Of a DNA stretch of 64,000 bases, positions 10,771 to 19,695 are shown piece after piece. Below the pieces are notes generated by a model. That model was given only the letters and a program-made list of their open reading frames with translations. It did not search any database and was not told the DNA's origin. Location of the stretch: NCBI GenBank assembly GCA_032718475.1, contig JAUCBJ010007049.1, positions 49,061 through 113,060 of the forward strand, given 5' to 3'. This stretch comes from Nemertoderma westbladi (taxonomy: Eukaryota; Xenacoelomorpha; Nemertodermatida; Nemertodermatidae). Position 1 is the first letter of the stretch; each line of letters opens with the position of its first letter. A program made the translations under genes and the position numbers.

Positions 10771-10847
10771 GTAGTTCAGTAGCTCAGTCGGTAGAGCGTT
10801 GGAAATTATATGTGTAGTAGGTATTGAGTTCGAATCCTAGTAATGCG
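10771..10847 (+). repeat. tRNA-like sequence (degenerate tRNA or SINE head)
   Basis: TAGCTCAGTCGG at 10780-10791 matches the polymerase III A box of tRNAs exactly. GAGTTCGAATCC at 10826-10837 is a near-perfect B box at the right distance. The acceptor arms do not pair well, so a functional tRNA is unlikely; a tRNA pseudogene or SINE head fits better. Confidence 0.5.
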
Positions 10848-11054
10848 AATTATTTTTTGTGCAGAATTTCAACTCATTTAAATTGACCGCTACAAATTAA
10901 TTGAATTTGTCTGTACCAATGAGACTGCAGTTATTAGATTGTAACCAATGTCGTGCAAGTTATATATTAGCTGGACCAATAGTTATCTTTAAAAACCTGT
11001 TAGAACCTATAGAACAATCGAGAATTTTCTCGATTGATTGCAGCACAAATTTGG

Positions 11055-11187
11055 TATATAAAGGTGCGATTTCGTTCATTAGTTATCTTTCTAATTCTAT
11101 TTCAGATTAATTATTCTGAGTTATCTGATATTTGTTTATTCTGTCATTAGTATTCAGATTACATTTTGTATTATTATCTGCAATAAA
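11055..11187 (+). promoter_or_regulatory. TATA-like box and polyadenylation signal, possible LTR core
   Basis: TATATAAAG at 11055-11063 is followed by AATAAA at 11182-11187, the spacing expected of the U3/R/U5 promoter and poly(A) signal of an LTR. With no second LTR copy in the window this remains a suggestion. Confidence 0.3.
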
Positions 11188-11299
11188 TTCAGAAATACCG
11201 CTATCTGCTTTTCCTTTCACCATGGATTCACTACGGTGAACAACCTTAGGAACAGGATGGCCGGCTAGAGATCGGGCCGCAGCAATGAACGGGAACATC

Positions 11300-12439
11300 G
11301 GGGGAATGTAGACAAGAGACAACCCGCAATACCATCTTGAGTTATTCGCCCATCGCCTGAAAGGTTAGACAGCGTTCGACGCCTTGCTACCTAAGTGTAA
11401 GACCAAAAGATCAAAGGGTAGAAGTAGTGACACGCTGTGAGCCTAAAATTACATCTTAGGGACTGTACTGTCTTGATTCAGGAAAAACCACAGTAGACCT
11501 TCACATACCTATGGGGGGGAGAGCGCAGGCAGAGATACTAGTACGCAGATAGGACGTAGGCACACCGGTACGAAGCATACAAATTGGTAGGGTGCAGCAA
11601 ACTGTACGCCTAACTCTTGCTAAGTACGGGTGCGTCTGTGACTATTTGCAGTACAACAGTGTCCATTGCATCAGAACTTGTAGGCTAGGAGGGTTGCTGT
11701 GTTTTCACCTGAATTGGGATTGTACCGTTCAGGCGGTAGGGCAGTTTACAACTAGGCGCAAATAAATTGAGGCTATTAGGGATATACTAACATCTATCGT
11801 GTCCCCGCCAACGCCCTGATAGGAAGTTACCCAGCCTACCTGGGTGACTAAAATTCTAGATAAGAGCCAGGATAGCTATTAGTAACTGTACGCCTACAGT
11901 AGTAAACTAACACATCTCTTCTTAGTATCAGGGACCTGGTACCTAAAATTGCCGAATTCTGGGCGTAGCATTAACCTTATGCCTGAATTTGAGTCCTGGA
12001 AATACGCAAGAGGGGAAGGAACCTTATCATTCGTGAGTATTGGACCTACAAGTTACAAAATTAGAATATTCGTAAAATGCACACCGTACCCAGTAATTAT
12101 ATATGTGAAGGAGCAAAACTGCTTTTGACCGTTAAAAATTAACACACGCGCGTTAGAAATTATTTACACCTCAAAATATATAAAATTAACTTTTGTCCGT
12201 ACTGTGCTTTGCCCGCTAGTTAGACATCTCCAAATCTCTGCCTCTGTACCTAGCTAGCGTCCCTTTCGCCCAACCATATAAATCACGCCGCGGCAAAGTA
12301 TACGAGCCCCTTAGTCCGTCAGTGGGTCAGCCTGATTTTAGGATTCGCTGCGCGGGATTTTGTTTTATCGAAGTTTGTCTGCTCGTAGACTGTTTTCTGC
12401 CTCACCGGTTATAAGAGATCGATACTGCAATATATTCGC
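11300..12439. other. Intergenic stretch without recognised gene
   Basis: No coding region or clear repeat recognised. A G-run (ATGGGGGGGAGAG) near 11512 resembles a plus-strand polypurine tract, but no TG-starting LTR follows it. Confidence 0.5.
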
Positions 12440-14434
12440 TTACTTAGAGTTTACTGTTTTGGTGAGAAGGTCGGATTTATGATTTGATTCACAAACTTTA
12501 CAGTAGGATATTGCAGGTATTGTTACCGTCTCTTCCAATACCGCTGTTACTGTAGATTTCCAAACCTGCATAATTCCTGACATGTTTAGCTTAGTTCGGA
12601 ACTTGGGTTGTCCAGCAAATATGTCTTCGGCTAGCTCCTTGTCGATGAATGTTCCTGTACTACCGGAGTCAAGGAGGGCGTTCACTACATAACTCCTTTT
12701 TGGTCCGTAGACCCTTACCTGTACTACAGGAAATTCTCTAATCCCTACATTGGAAGTTGGCGCTTTCCAAAATGGTTGTCGATCAGAAGTAGTTAGAGTG
12801 AGGTCAATGTCTGTATCTTTTTCATAAGTGAGTGCTCGATACACTGCGGTATTTATCATGTAACAGGACTCGTTTTCGTCGGAGAACTCGTCCGTATAGA
12901 ATCCTTCCATCTCAGATTGATCAGTGTCGTTCACATCACTGAATTGGACATGTAGTTCGGAATCACTTACCTGACTCGGACTATTTCGCTCGAATTCAGT
13001 GTGCAACAAGATATGATGTTTCGCACCGCACTTTGCACACCTGGTGTCGGAGTAACAGGTTCGTCGTTGGTGTCCTTGCCTGAGGCAATTATAACACAAC
13101 CGCTTATCCCACATGACTTCCCGTCTCTCAGTTAATGATTTATTTAGGAATTCTTCACACATATTCAAGCGATGGGTCCCGTCACATAGCGCACATTTCG
13201 GTTTGATGTTACTTACCTTACTTTGAGTAACATTGTGTACACTTGTTTTTTCTTCGGGCTTTTTCACCTGAATTCTCTTAGGAGACGTAGGAGGAGTTTT
13301 TCTTACCTGTTCTCTCCTGTCATTGGTTCGAGACTTGAATTTACTTACCTGATCTTTAGGCATTTTATTGACGTAATAAGATCTGTCAGTGTCTTTCCCG
13401 CTATCCTCTCCTTGAGAAGTCTGGCTTTCACCGTCGTCTGTATAACACACTGGTGTTACCTTTCTCCTAGAGACGGGTTTTTCACTTACATTGTTTTCCG
13501 GGGTCTTCTCTCTGGACAGTTTTAGGAGCTGTAATTTCACTTCTCCATCTAGGAATGACATGAGATCAGCCATGGTAGGGTCTCGTCGTTGTTGTTCCAT
13601 CATATATAACACTTTCTTATCCCAGCGTGTACCTACTCCACCCTTCGGTAAAGTAGAAGCCACTGCTCTAATAACCATAGCACTCTGATACTCATGAGAC
13701 TTACCTAGCCAATCTAATTGTCTGCAGATCTCCTGAATCTCATCGGAAAACTCTATAATCCCGCTGCTAATAAACTTTCGGGGCGCTACCAACTTTGCAT
13801 ACAAATACCCAGCTATGTTATTCCTATTACCATACCTGATGTTTAGTGTATCCCAAACTTGTCTTAATCCGTCTGGATGTCCAATAAACTTTAACGCCAT
13901 TAACTTGGGAGATCCTTCCAAGCACTCGACGAGGAATCTAAGTTTCTCTCCATTAGATAGTACAGAGTTCTGTATGTTATCTTTGTAATATTCATTAAAA
14001 GGTAACCATTTCATCTCATCTCCATTGAACTTGACGATCTCTCCCACCTTTACCGCTTGCCGGGCTTCGGTTCTAGCCATTTGACGCGTAAAACTTTCTT
14101 GGGCCATCGTGTTATTTAATATCGAGTTATCTGTATATAAATTTCTCGGATTATGATCCGGTCTATAGGGAATATCATTATCAACAGGTCTATAATTACC
14201 CTTAATAGGGTTCACTATAGGAGTTTCTACCTCGCTAGCAGTATAGATGCGTGTAGGCTCCACACCTTGCGCATGAGATACTTCAGACCTAACAGGTTGA
14301 CACATTGTTACAGGGGGTGGTGATATACCCCTTTGTGTATTTACTAATTTATCGCGTTCTAGCGCGATACTTTGCTGCACTTCTTGCAACTCTAACCTAC
14401 TTTCCCTTACTGTGCCCTTGAATTGCTGAACGGT
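12440..14434 (-). CDS. BEL/Pao gag core (DUF1759), zinc knuckles and protease start
   Basis: It continues the preceding frame after the TAG. The DUF1759-type core (from KFNGDEMKW) spans the region around 14040-13500. Knuckles CALCDGTHRLNMC, CYNCLRQGHQRRTC and CAKCGAKHHILLH occupy about 13200-13010. The protease active-site segment ALLDSGSTGTFIDKE lies near 12640-12680. The frame stops about 80 residues after the catalytic Asp, shorter than a complete protease-RT precursor. There is no ATG near the 5' end, so translation would need readthrough, or the copy is dead. Confidence 0.85.
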   Translation of the reverse strand, partial: TVQQFKGTVRESRLELQEVQQSIALERDKLVNTQRGISPPPVTMCQPVRSEVSHAQGVEPTRIYTASEVETPIVNPIKGNYRPVDNDIPYRPDHNPRNLYTDNSILNNTMAQESFTRQMARTEARQAVKVGEIVKFNGDEMKWLPFNEYYKDNIQNSVLSNGEKLRFLVECLEGSPKLMALKFIGHPDGLRQVWDTLNIRYGNRNNIAGYLYAKLVAPRKFISSGIIEFSDEIQEICRQLDWLGKSHEYQSAMVIRAVASTLPKGGVGTRWDKKVLYMMEQQRRDPTMADLMSFLDGEVKLQLLKLSREKTPENNVSEKPVSRRKVTPVCYTDDGESQTSQGEDSGKDTDRSYYVNKMPKDQVSKFKSRTNDRREQVRKTPPTSPKRIQVKKPEEKTSVHNVTQSKVSNIKPKCALCDGTHRLNMCEEFLNKSLTERREVMWDKRLCYNCLRQGHQRRTCYSDTRCAKCGAKHHILLHTEFERNSPSQVSDSELHVQFSDVNDTDQSEMEGFYTDEFSDENESCYMINTAVYRALTYEKDTDIDLTLTTSDRQPFWKAPTSNVGIREFPVVQVRVYGPKRSYVVNALLDSGSTGTFIDKELAEDIFAGQPKFRTKLNMSGIMQVWKSTVTAVLEETVTIPAISYCKVCESNHKSDLLTKTVNSK

Positions 14435-16366
14435 CTACTGCATCTGTCCGAGCAGGAGATCCATCCCCCGTCGTCTCTCATCCACCCATTCGACCGCCGA
14501 AGTGGGATTCGCCAACGTTGTAGCGAGCGGACGAGGGACAACGGGCGACAAATCTTGAATATTTCGCTCGGAGTCCAGGGCATGAACTGTCTCATGGGCT
14601 GTTCTGCTGGGCACAGGTAGCTTGGTACTGTGCAAAGGGAATTTAGAGGTAGGTTCAGGGAGTACAGGTGTCTCTACCACCGAAAGGGTGGCTTCGGGAA
14701 CAGGCCTAATTATTTCAGGCTCATCTACTATAGTAGGGAGTCTTTCTATTGTAATTATTTGGTCTGTGGGTTCTGTACTACCTAAGTTGGTGTTATTTAG
14801 TTGCCTTCTAACAGCTGGGGGCAAATCAGACAATTTCTGACGGTGGGACATTCTTTTACGTCTGCTTAGGCGAGATCGATTTCCTCCGCCTTCAGTGTCG
14901 GTGGTATCGCCTTCCTCAGATGATGTATAACCTTGTCTTTTGGGAGTAGATCGATTCATCATCTGCATATTACTAGCTGTTAACTGTTTATTAAAGTTGT
15001 CTTGTCTCTCTTGAAGATTTTCCAACTCTAGTTGGGTTGTCTCTTCAGATGCCCTCCGTTCTGCTTCTGCCACTGCTATTTTTCTTTCCGCTTCGGCCGC
15101 CTTTCTTTCCGCTTCTGCTGCTGCCGCTTTTCTTTCCGCTTCTGCCGCTTTTCTTTCCGCTTCTGCCGCTGCCACTGCCGCTGCTGCTGTCTTTCTATCT
15201 TCTATACGTTTTTTCTTTACTTGTTCTTCTTGAACCTTAGCGATGCGGATACTTTCATCAAATTTAGCTTGGTTCGCAGCTATCCTATCCACATCAATTG
15301 CGTCCAACACACGCTGGGCTCCTTCACTATTAGGGCTAAGTCCATCTAACCTTCTCCTCAACTCTTCATCTCCTAAAAAACGCTGATAGTCTGACAGATA
15401 GATGTCAATGGCATCCCTCTTATGCGGTTTCTCTGCCGTCGCTTCACTTTCCACTTGGGAAAAAGTAGCGTCTGTTGATTCTCCATGGGTTGAGCGCTCC
15501 TCCAGCTGAGCTTTCCACTGAGCTGTTCCTTGAACCTGGAGACTCACCCGCTGAAACCAAGTCTTTACGGCAACTTGCAACGACGTGTCTTGTCTTCTTT
15601 TAGAAGCCTCTTCAAAGGCCGATAAGATTAGCCTGATTCGCAGAATTCTTTCTCTAACTTGATAAAGCAGTTGTCCCTGCTCTTGAGGTCCTTGTGGTTG
15701 TTGAAACAGTTGTTCTTTTAGTCGCTCCATAGAGCTGAAGAATCCCTGTGCGTATCCGGCTGCGGACCTCTTCCACACAGCTGGATCGATGGTTTCCTTG
15801 GTTACTCCCATCCGGTGTATGTCTTCCCAGGCAGCCTCTGATAAATCAAACGGGAGTCCGGGTCCGGGGAAGTTCCATTGCGACTCGACAATAGACTTCA
15901 GTTCTTCCCTTGTGTATCCCGCATAACTATCTTTAGTTGATCGCTGACTTCTCGCCCAATCGATCTGGTGTTCTTCCACCGCGATCAATATCCTAGTGAG
16001 TACGGCTGCAGGCAGGATGAGAAGGGGATCCGAATAAACCGCATCCGTCATCTTTGCTCCGCGCTCGGGTGTCAGCTCTACAGTATCCTCACTACTGGAG
16101 CTGTCGGGCCGCTGAGAAATAAGTTCTTGGCTCGCGGGTTGTTGCTGTTCCGCTGCTTCTTGGTCCCGCTTGACCTGAGCTCGAGTGCCTATGATAGACC
16201 TACGATGTTGGACCAGCCTAGGTTCTGTTATTACTACTGGAGGGATGACCTTCCTCACAGTGGGAGGTGAACTGAACTTAGGTGTAGACGGTTCTACACC
16301 CTTATCTGAGTCGCAGATAGTTGCATCTAATAAACTGTCTGACAGGTTCTGCTTAGTATCAGACAT
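14435..16366 (-). CDS. N-terminal gag-like coiled-coil protein (643 residues, ends in TAG)
   Basis: The ATG at 16366 starts an acidic Ser/Thr/Pro-rich leader (about 1-110) and a helical region (about 110-310). A strong Ala/Glu/Arg coiled coil follows at about 385-450 (repeats of AEAERKAA). The tail is Pro/Glu-rich. No cysteine motifs. The frame ends at TAG 14437-14435, but the same frame stays open downstream into the gag core, with no ATG for about 40 codons, so this is probably the front half of one gag polyprotein. An N-terminal coiled coil ahead of DUF1759 suits a capsid-assembly role. Confidence 0.7.
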   Translation of the reverse strand: MSDTKQNLSDSLLDATICDSDKGVEPSTPKFSSPPTVRKVIPPVVITEPRLVQHRRSIIGTRAQVKRDQEAAEQQQPASQELISQRPDSSSSEDTVELTPERGAKMTDAVYSDPLLILPAAVLTRILIAVEEHQIDWARSQRSTKDSYAGYTREELKSIVESQWNFPGPGLPFDLSEAAWEDIHRMGVTKETIDPAVWKRSAAGYAQGFFSSMERLKEQLFQQPQGPQEQGQLLYQVRERILRIRLILSAFEEASKRRQDTSLQVAVKTWFQRVSLQVQGTAQWKAQLEERSTHGESTDATFSQVESEATAEKPHKRDAIDIYLSDYQRFLGDEELRRRLDGLSPNSEGAQRVLDAIDVDRIAANQAKFDESIRIAKVQEEQVKKKRIEDRKTAAAAVAAAEAERKAAEAERKAAAAEAERKAAEAERKIAVAEAERRASEETTQLELENLQERQDNFNKQLTASNMQMMNRSTPKRQGYTSSEEGDTTDTEGGGNRSRLSRRKRMSHRQKLSDLPPAVRRQLNNTNLGSTEPTDQIITIERLPTIVDEPEIIRPVPEATLSVVETPVLPEPTSKFPLHSTKLPVPSRTAHETVHALDSERNIQDLSPVVPRPLATTLANPTSAVEWVDERRRGMDLLLGQMQ

Positions 16367-16494
16367 GTTTGTTTACACAGTTGAATGCCTACTGCTATAT
16401 TACAGTCTAAGCAAGTCTAGTAATTCAGCATTAACTGCTAACCTAGTAATTAATTACCGATACTGCTACTCAGTGTAGCGTGATATATATATAA

Positions 16495-16750
16495 TATTAG
16501 AATACCGGTATGCTTATATTATATATAAGTATTATTAGTAACTAGAATTAATTACAGAATACCGGTATGATTTCAGCCTAAGTTTATATATATAATAGGC
16601 CTATCTTGAATACCGGTATACAGCTTACACTTATGATGTGTATATATAAGTATAATTACAGACTAGAATTAATTACAGAATACCGGTATAATTTCAGCCT
16701 ATATTTATAAAAATAAAGATAGTAAGCCTATTGTAAATACCGGTATATCA
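16495..16750. repeat. AATACCGGTA repeat cluster
   Basis: AATACCGGTA recurs at about 16501, 16555, 16609, 16679 and 16735, with TAGAATTAATTACAGA between two of the copies. This is a diverged tandem repeat just upstream (minus strand) of the gag-like frame, possibly within its leader or LTR. Confidence 0.6.
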
Positions 16751-17705
16751 ATTATTTTAAATAATTGAATTTCTGAATTGTAAGGGTTACTTGGTTACTT
16801 TAACTTACTTTATTACCGTTATTTAAGCAGTAGTCCAACTGATATTGAGACCTAATTGTTGTATGGCAGGCCTACTATTTATAAATCGTTTGAGTTGATT
16901 TATAATATATATATACCCGTTGAAATGGGTTTTTGTCAATGTTTGAAATAAATGTTATTATTTCTGGGGGAGTCACTACACATAAGCTGTGCGCTCTCAG
17001 TGGAGTGCTACTTGTTAGACACTAAAACAAATAATTCTAATTTACCTAAGTTACTTAATACTACCTGTTACGTACAATTCGGGTTGAGATTACAATCTCT
17101 AAATAAACACAAAAATTTTAATTACAAATACACAAATACAAATTTTTAGGGTAATTTTACAAGAAGTCTACTAACCAGCCTAACAAAGGGTTAGAATATC
17201 TGGTTATTACAACGGACAGGTTACTACGGTATTTGAAAATAATAAGTAGTAGTAAATATACTGCGTTGTCCAGATAGGAAAATACCACCGCCTGACGACC
17301 TATAACCGTATCGCTATAGGTACTACATTATGTATCACGGAGTGTTCCTACCTAGAGATTAATTACCGCGGTCTACCAGAACCAACGTGCCTATTAACCA
17401 CTTTACAACACTAATATACTGCCTACACACTAATCACCTTCGGAAAGTACTGTACACTAAACCCTAAATTAGGTACAGGTACTTGTACGACAAATAATTA
17501 GTAGTTAAAAATACTTGAACAGCTAAAAGAACCACGGTATCTGCCGGAGTGACCAAAGCATAAAATCTCCAGTCTTTACCTACGCCGAGCAGCCCTGATG
17601 TAGTACCGGGGTTAGTTTAACTATAACGGTATGTATAACAAACACAATTACTGTAGGAATAAACTTGGGGAATGAATGTTGCGAATAATAGCATAAACTC
17701 TGAAT
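16751..17705. other. Non-coding stretch upstream of the 12.4-16.4 kb element
   Basis: No gene seen on either strand; AT-rich with scattered ACCGGTA strings. It may include leader or LTR sequence of the minus-strand element. Confidence 0.4.
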
Positions 17706-18285
17706 AATAAATATTACGCTACGCGTACAAACCATTCAAACAAAATGCAGACCAAATACTGACAGACTACTATCAAGCCTAAACAAACTACGGTATATGC
17801 AGACTCCGAAATGATTAGTTAGTATGCGTTCTAACCCAGTAGTACGACTTATTCTTTCACAGGGGGTTTACCTCACAGCACTTGAAGCCCCTACTTTCCT
17901 AACTTAGCACTTTATCGGACAGATGCTCTACACACACCGAAATTTCCTCAAACCCAACAACAGCCAGACAACTATCCAGCCTACAAATTATCTAAATAAA
18001 ATTATACGCTACCCGTACAGACTACACAAACAAAGTACAGACCAAACGATGGCAGACTACTATCAAGCCCAAATACACTACAGTGTATGCAGACTCCGAA
18101 ATGATTAGTTAGTATGCGTTCTAACCCAGTAGTACGACTTATTCTTTCACAGGGGGTTTACCTCACAGCACTTGAAGCCCCTACTTTCCTAACTAGCACT
18201 TTATCGGACAGATGCCCTACACACACTGCAATCCGTTCAGACTTAACAACAGTTAGACAACAGTCAAGCCTACAAATTATCTGTA
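17706..18285. repeat. 290-bp tandem duplication
   Basis: Two adjacent copies of about 290 bp. The shared core from AGACTCCGAAATGATTAG starts at 17801 and 18091 and runs almost unchanged through a CACAGGGGGTTTACCTCAC segment and beyond. Not coding. Confidence 0.9.
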
Positions 18286-18544
18286 CAATCTGAGCAGGCT
18301 TACACGCCTTCTGCTCAATACTGGCCTACAAATAAATAAAACTGACAGAAATAAGTAAGCTCCAAAAGAAACAAGGGGTGTACAGTCCCTAATCTCTTAA
18401 ACAGCCTACCGGTATACAATACCACAATCAAATAATACTGCTGTACCTGTACTGCTGTAGGTACCGGTCCGGATGATCAGGCAGTCAGGCCTACTGGTTA
18501 CCGGTCGACCAGTACTTTCGACTAGATTGCTTACACCGCAATCC

Positions 18545-18870
18545 AGAAGCAATATCTGTTATTGTTTGCGCTTTTAAGACCTTTGACAGTTTAACCTGCC
18601 AAATTAGGATGTCTTTTAGATGATATATAGTCTTTAGCCTATGACGAGTATTTGATACACTACATTAGCCGAAGCCAGTCTATGCGCAATCATTCACCCG
18701 CTGGATATACCCGGGAGACTGAATTCGGAAGCTTAATGATTGATGGTGTAAGCCTACCGTATTATTCGACTGATCGTAATATATAATCTCTGACAAATAT
18801 TATTCACTTTCGGGAAATATTAACAGTTCCTTTAGGGCGTGGCGCTCTAAATATGTAAACAGAGTTATGA
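18545..18870 (+). repeat. Dispersed repeat, copy 1 (second copy inverted at about 24.69-24.98 kb)
   Basis: Strings such as GCGCTTTTAAGACCTTTGAC, AGCCAGTCTATGCGC, GGGAGACTGAATTC and ATATTAACAGTTCCTTT reappear in the same order on the opposite strand at 24.69-24.98 kb, with moderate divergence. Family unknown; it may be LTR or SINE-related. Confidence 0.65.
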
Positions 18871-19695
18871 CTTAAACTAGACACAACAAAAAGGCTATAG
18901 ATTCACGTATATGGCGCATTCTTTAGGAGATGCTTTGTTATCAGTTACAATCATACACAATGCTGCACAATACTGCACACTAATCTGCCGACCTTCACTA
19001 AATTTAGTCACGTATAAAGAGAGCAACATACAATTTATGTCAGGCCTATGAAATAGCATTAGATTCACTTCAAACCACTTAACATAGGTCGCAATCGTTT
19101 ATCTGTAACCGGTCTCTCTAACCTTTAGTATATCAAGAAGGTTGGGTGTCTGACTATTGATCAGTATTCCGATATAATATTTCATCAATAAATATAATGA
19201 ATAACCGACAGTAAAAGCAGTAAAGTTAAGATATGAATGATTATTAAGTGAGTTAACTGAGTTTTGGTCTGATAACAGATATACACTCTATAATTAAGCC
19301 TACTAATGTTAAGCTAAAGACTGAAACACGGAGGTGCCAAAAGCCGGTGTTCTTAGGCTCTGGGCAAAAACATAACCCTGAATTCCTGAGTTTCTGTATC
19401 CACCTCCAACACAGAGACAAAAAACGCTCTGATTGGTCGACCAAACAACGAGAGAACAAAGAAACAAAGAAATGTCGACGTGGCAATATCAGCTGTTAGC
19501 CGTCGTCATGGTAGCGACACTGTTTTCAAGAGGATCTAGCTTATTGCGTCACGAGATTGCGGATTATGTCCTCTAAAGTACAAATACAGAAGAAATGACT
19601 TTTATGTCCTCTAAAACACCAGTACAGTAAGGACACGGCCTTTTTATGCCTGGTAAACCAACTACAGAGTACTTTACGGGAGAATAACCGGTTAA
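18871..19695. other. Non-coding stretch 3' of the 19.7-22.4 kb frame
   Basis: No gene recognised. On the minus strand, TTTAGAGGACATAA occurs twice (about 19570 and 19610). Confidence 0.4.

Larger units (their letters stand above)
1..11300 (+). mobile_element. BEL/Pao-type LTR retroelement, 5' end outside window
   Basis: Gag/protease, pol and a third zinc-knuckle frame lie in order on the plus strand. Domain order (DUF1759-type gag, CCHC knuckles, aspartic protease, RT with YVDD, RNase H, HHCC integrase) is that of the BEL/Pao group. The 5' LTR is upstream of the window, so the 3' LTR cannot be delimited by comparison. The right edge near 11.3 kb is a guess from a TATA-like box and AATAAA at 11055-11187. 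A 20-21 bp motif (GGAAGACTTGCGAGCCTTTC and close variants) occurs in gag, pol, the spacer after pol and twice after the third frame, which argues that all of 1 to 10241 is one unit. Confidence 0.8.
12440..16366 (-). mobile_element. BEL/Pao-type gag-protease element lacking pol
   Basis: One minus-strand frame runs from ATG 16366 to stop 12440, interrupted only by a TAG at 14437-14435. It carries coiled coil, DUF1759 gag region, zinc knuckles and the start of an aspartic protease, then stops. No reverse transcriptase or integrase is detectable downstream. It could be a truncated copy or a gag-only non-autonomous element. LTRs were not found by eye. Confidence 0.75.

Noticed and set aside
10771-10847. 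Functional tRNA gene
   Set aside because: A and B boxes are good but the acceptor and anticodon stems do not pair properly.
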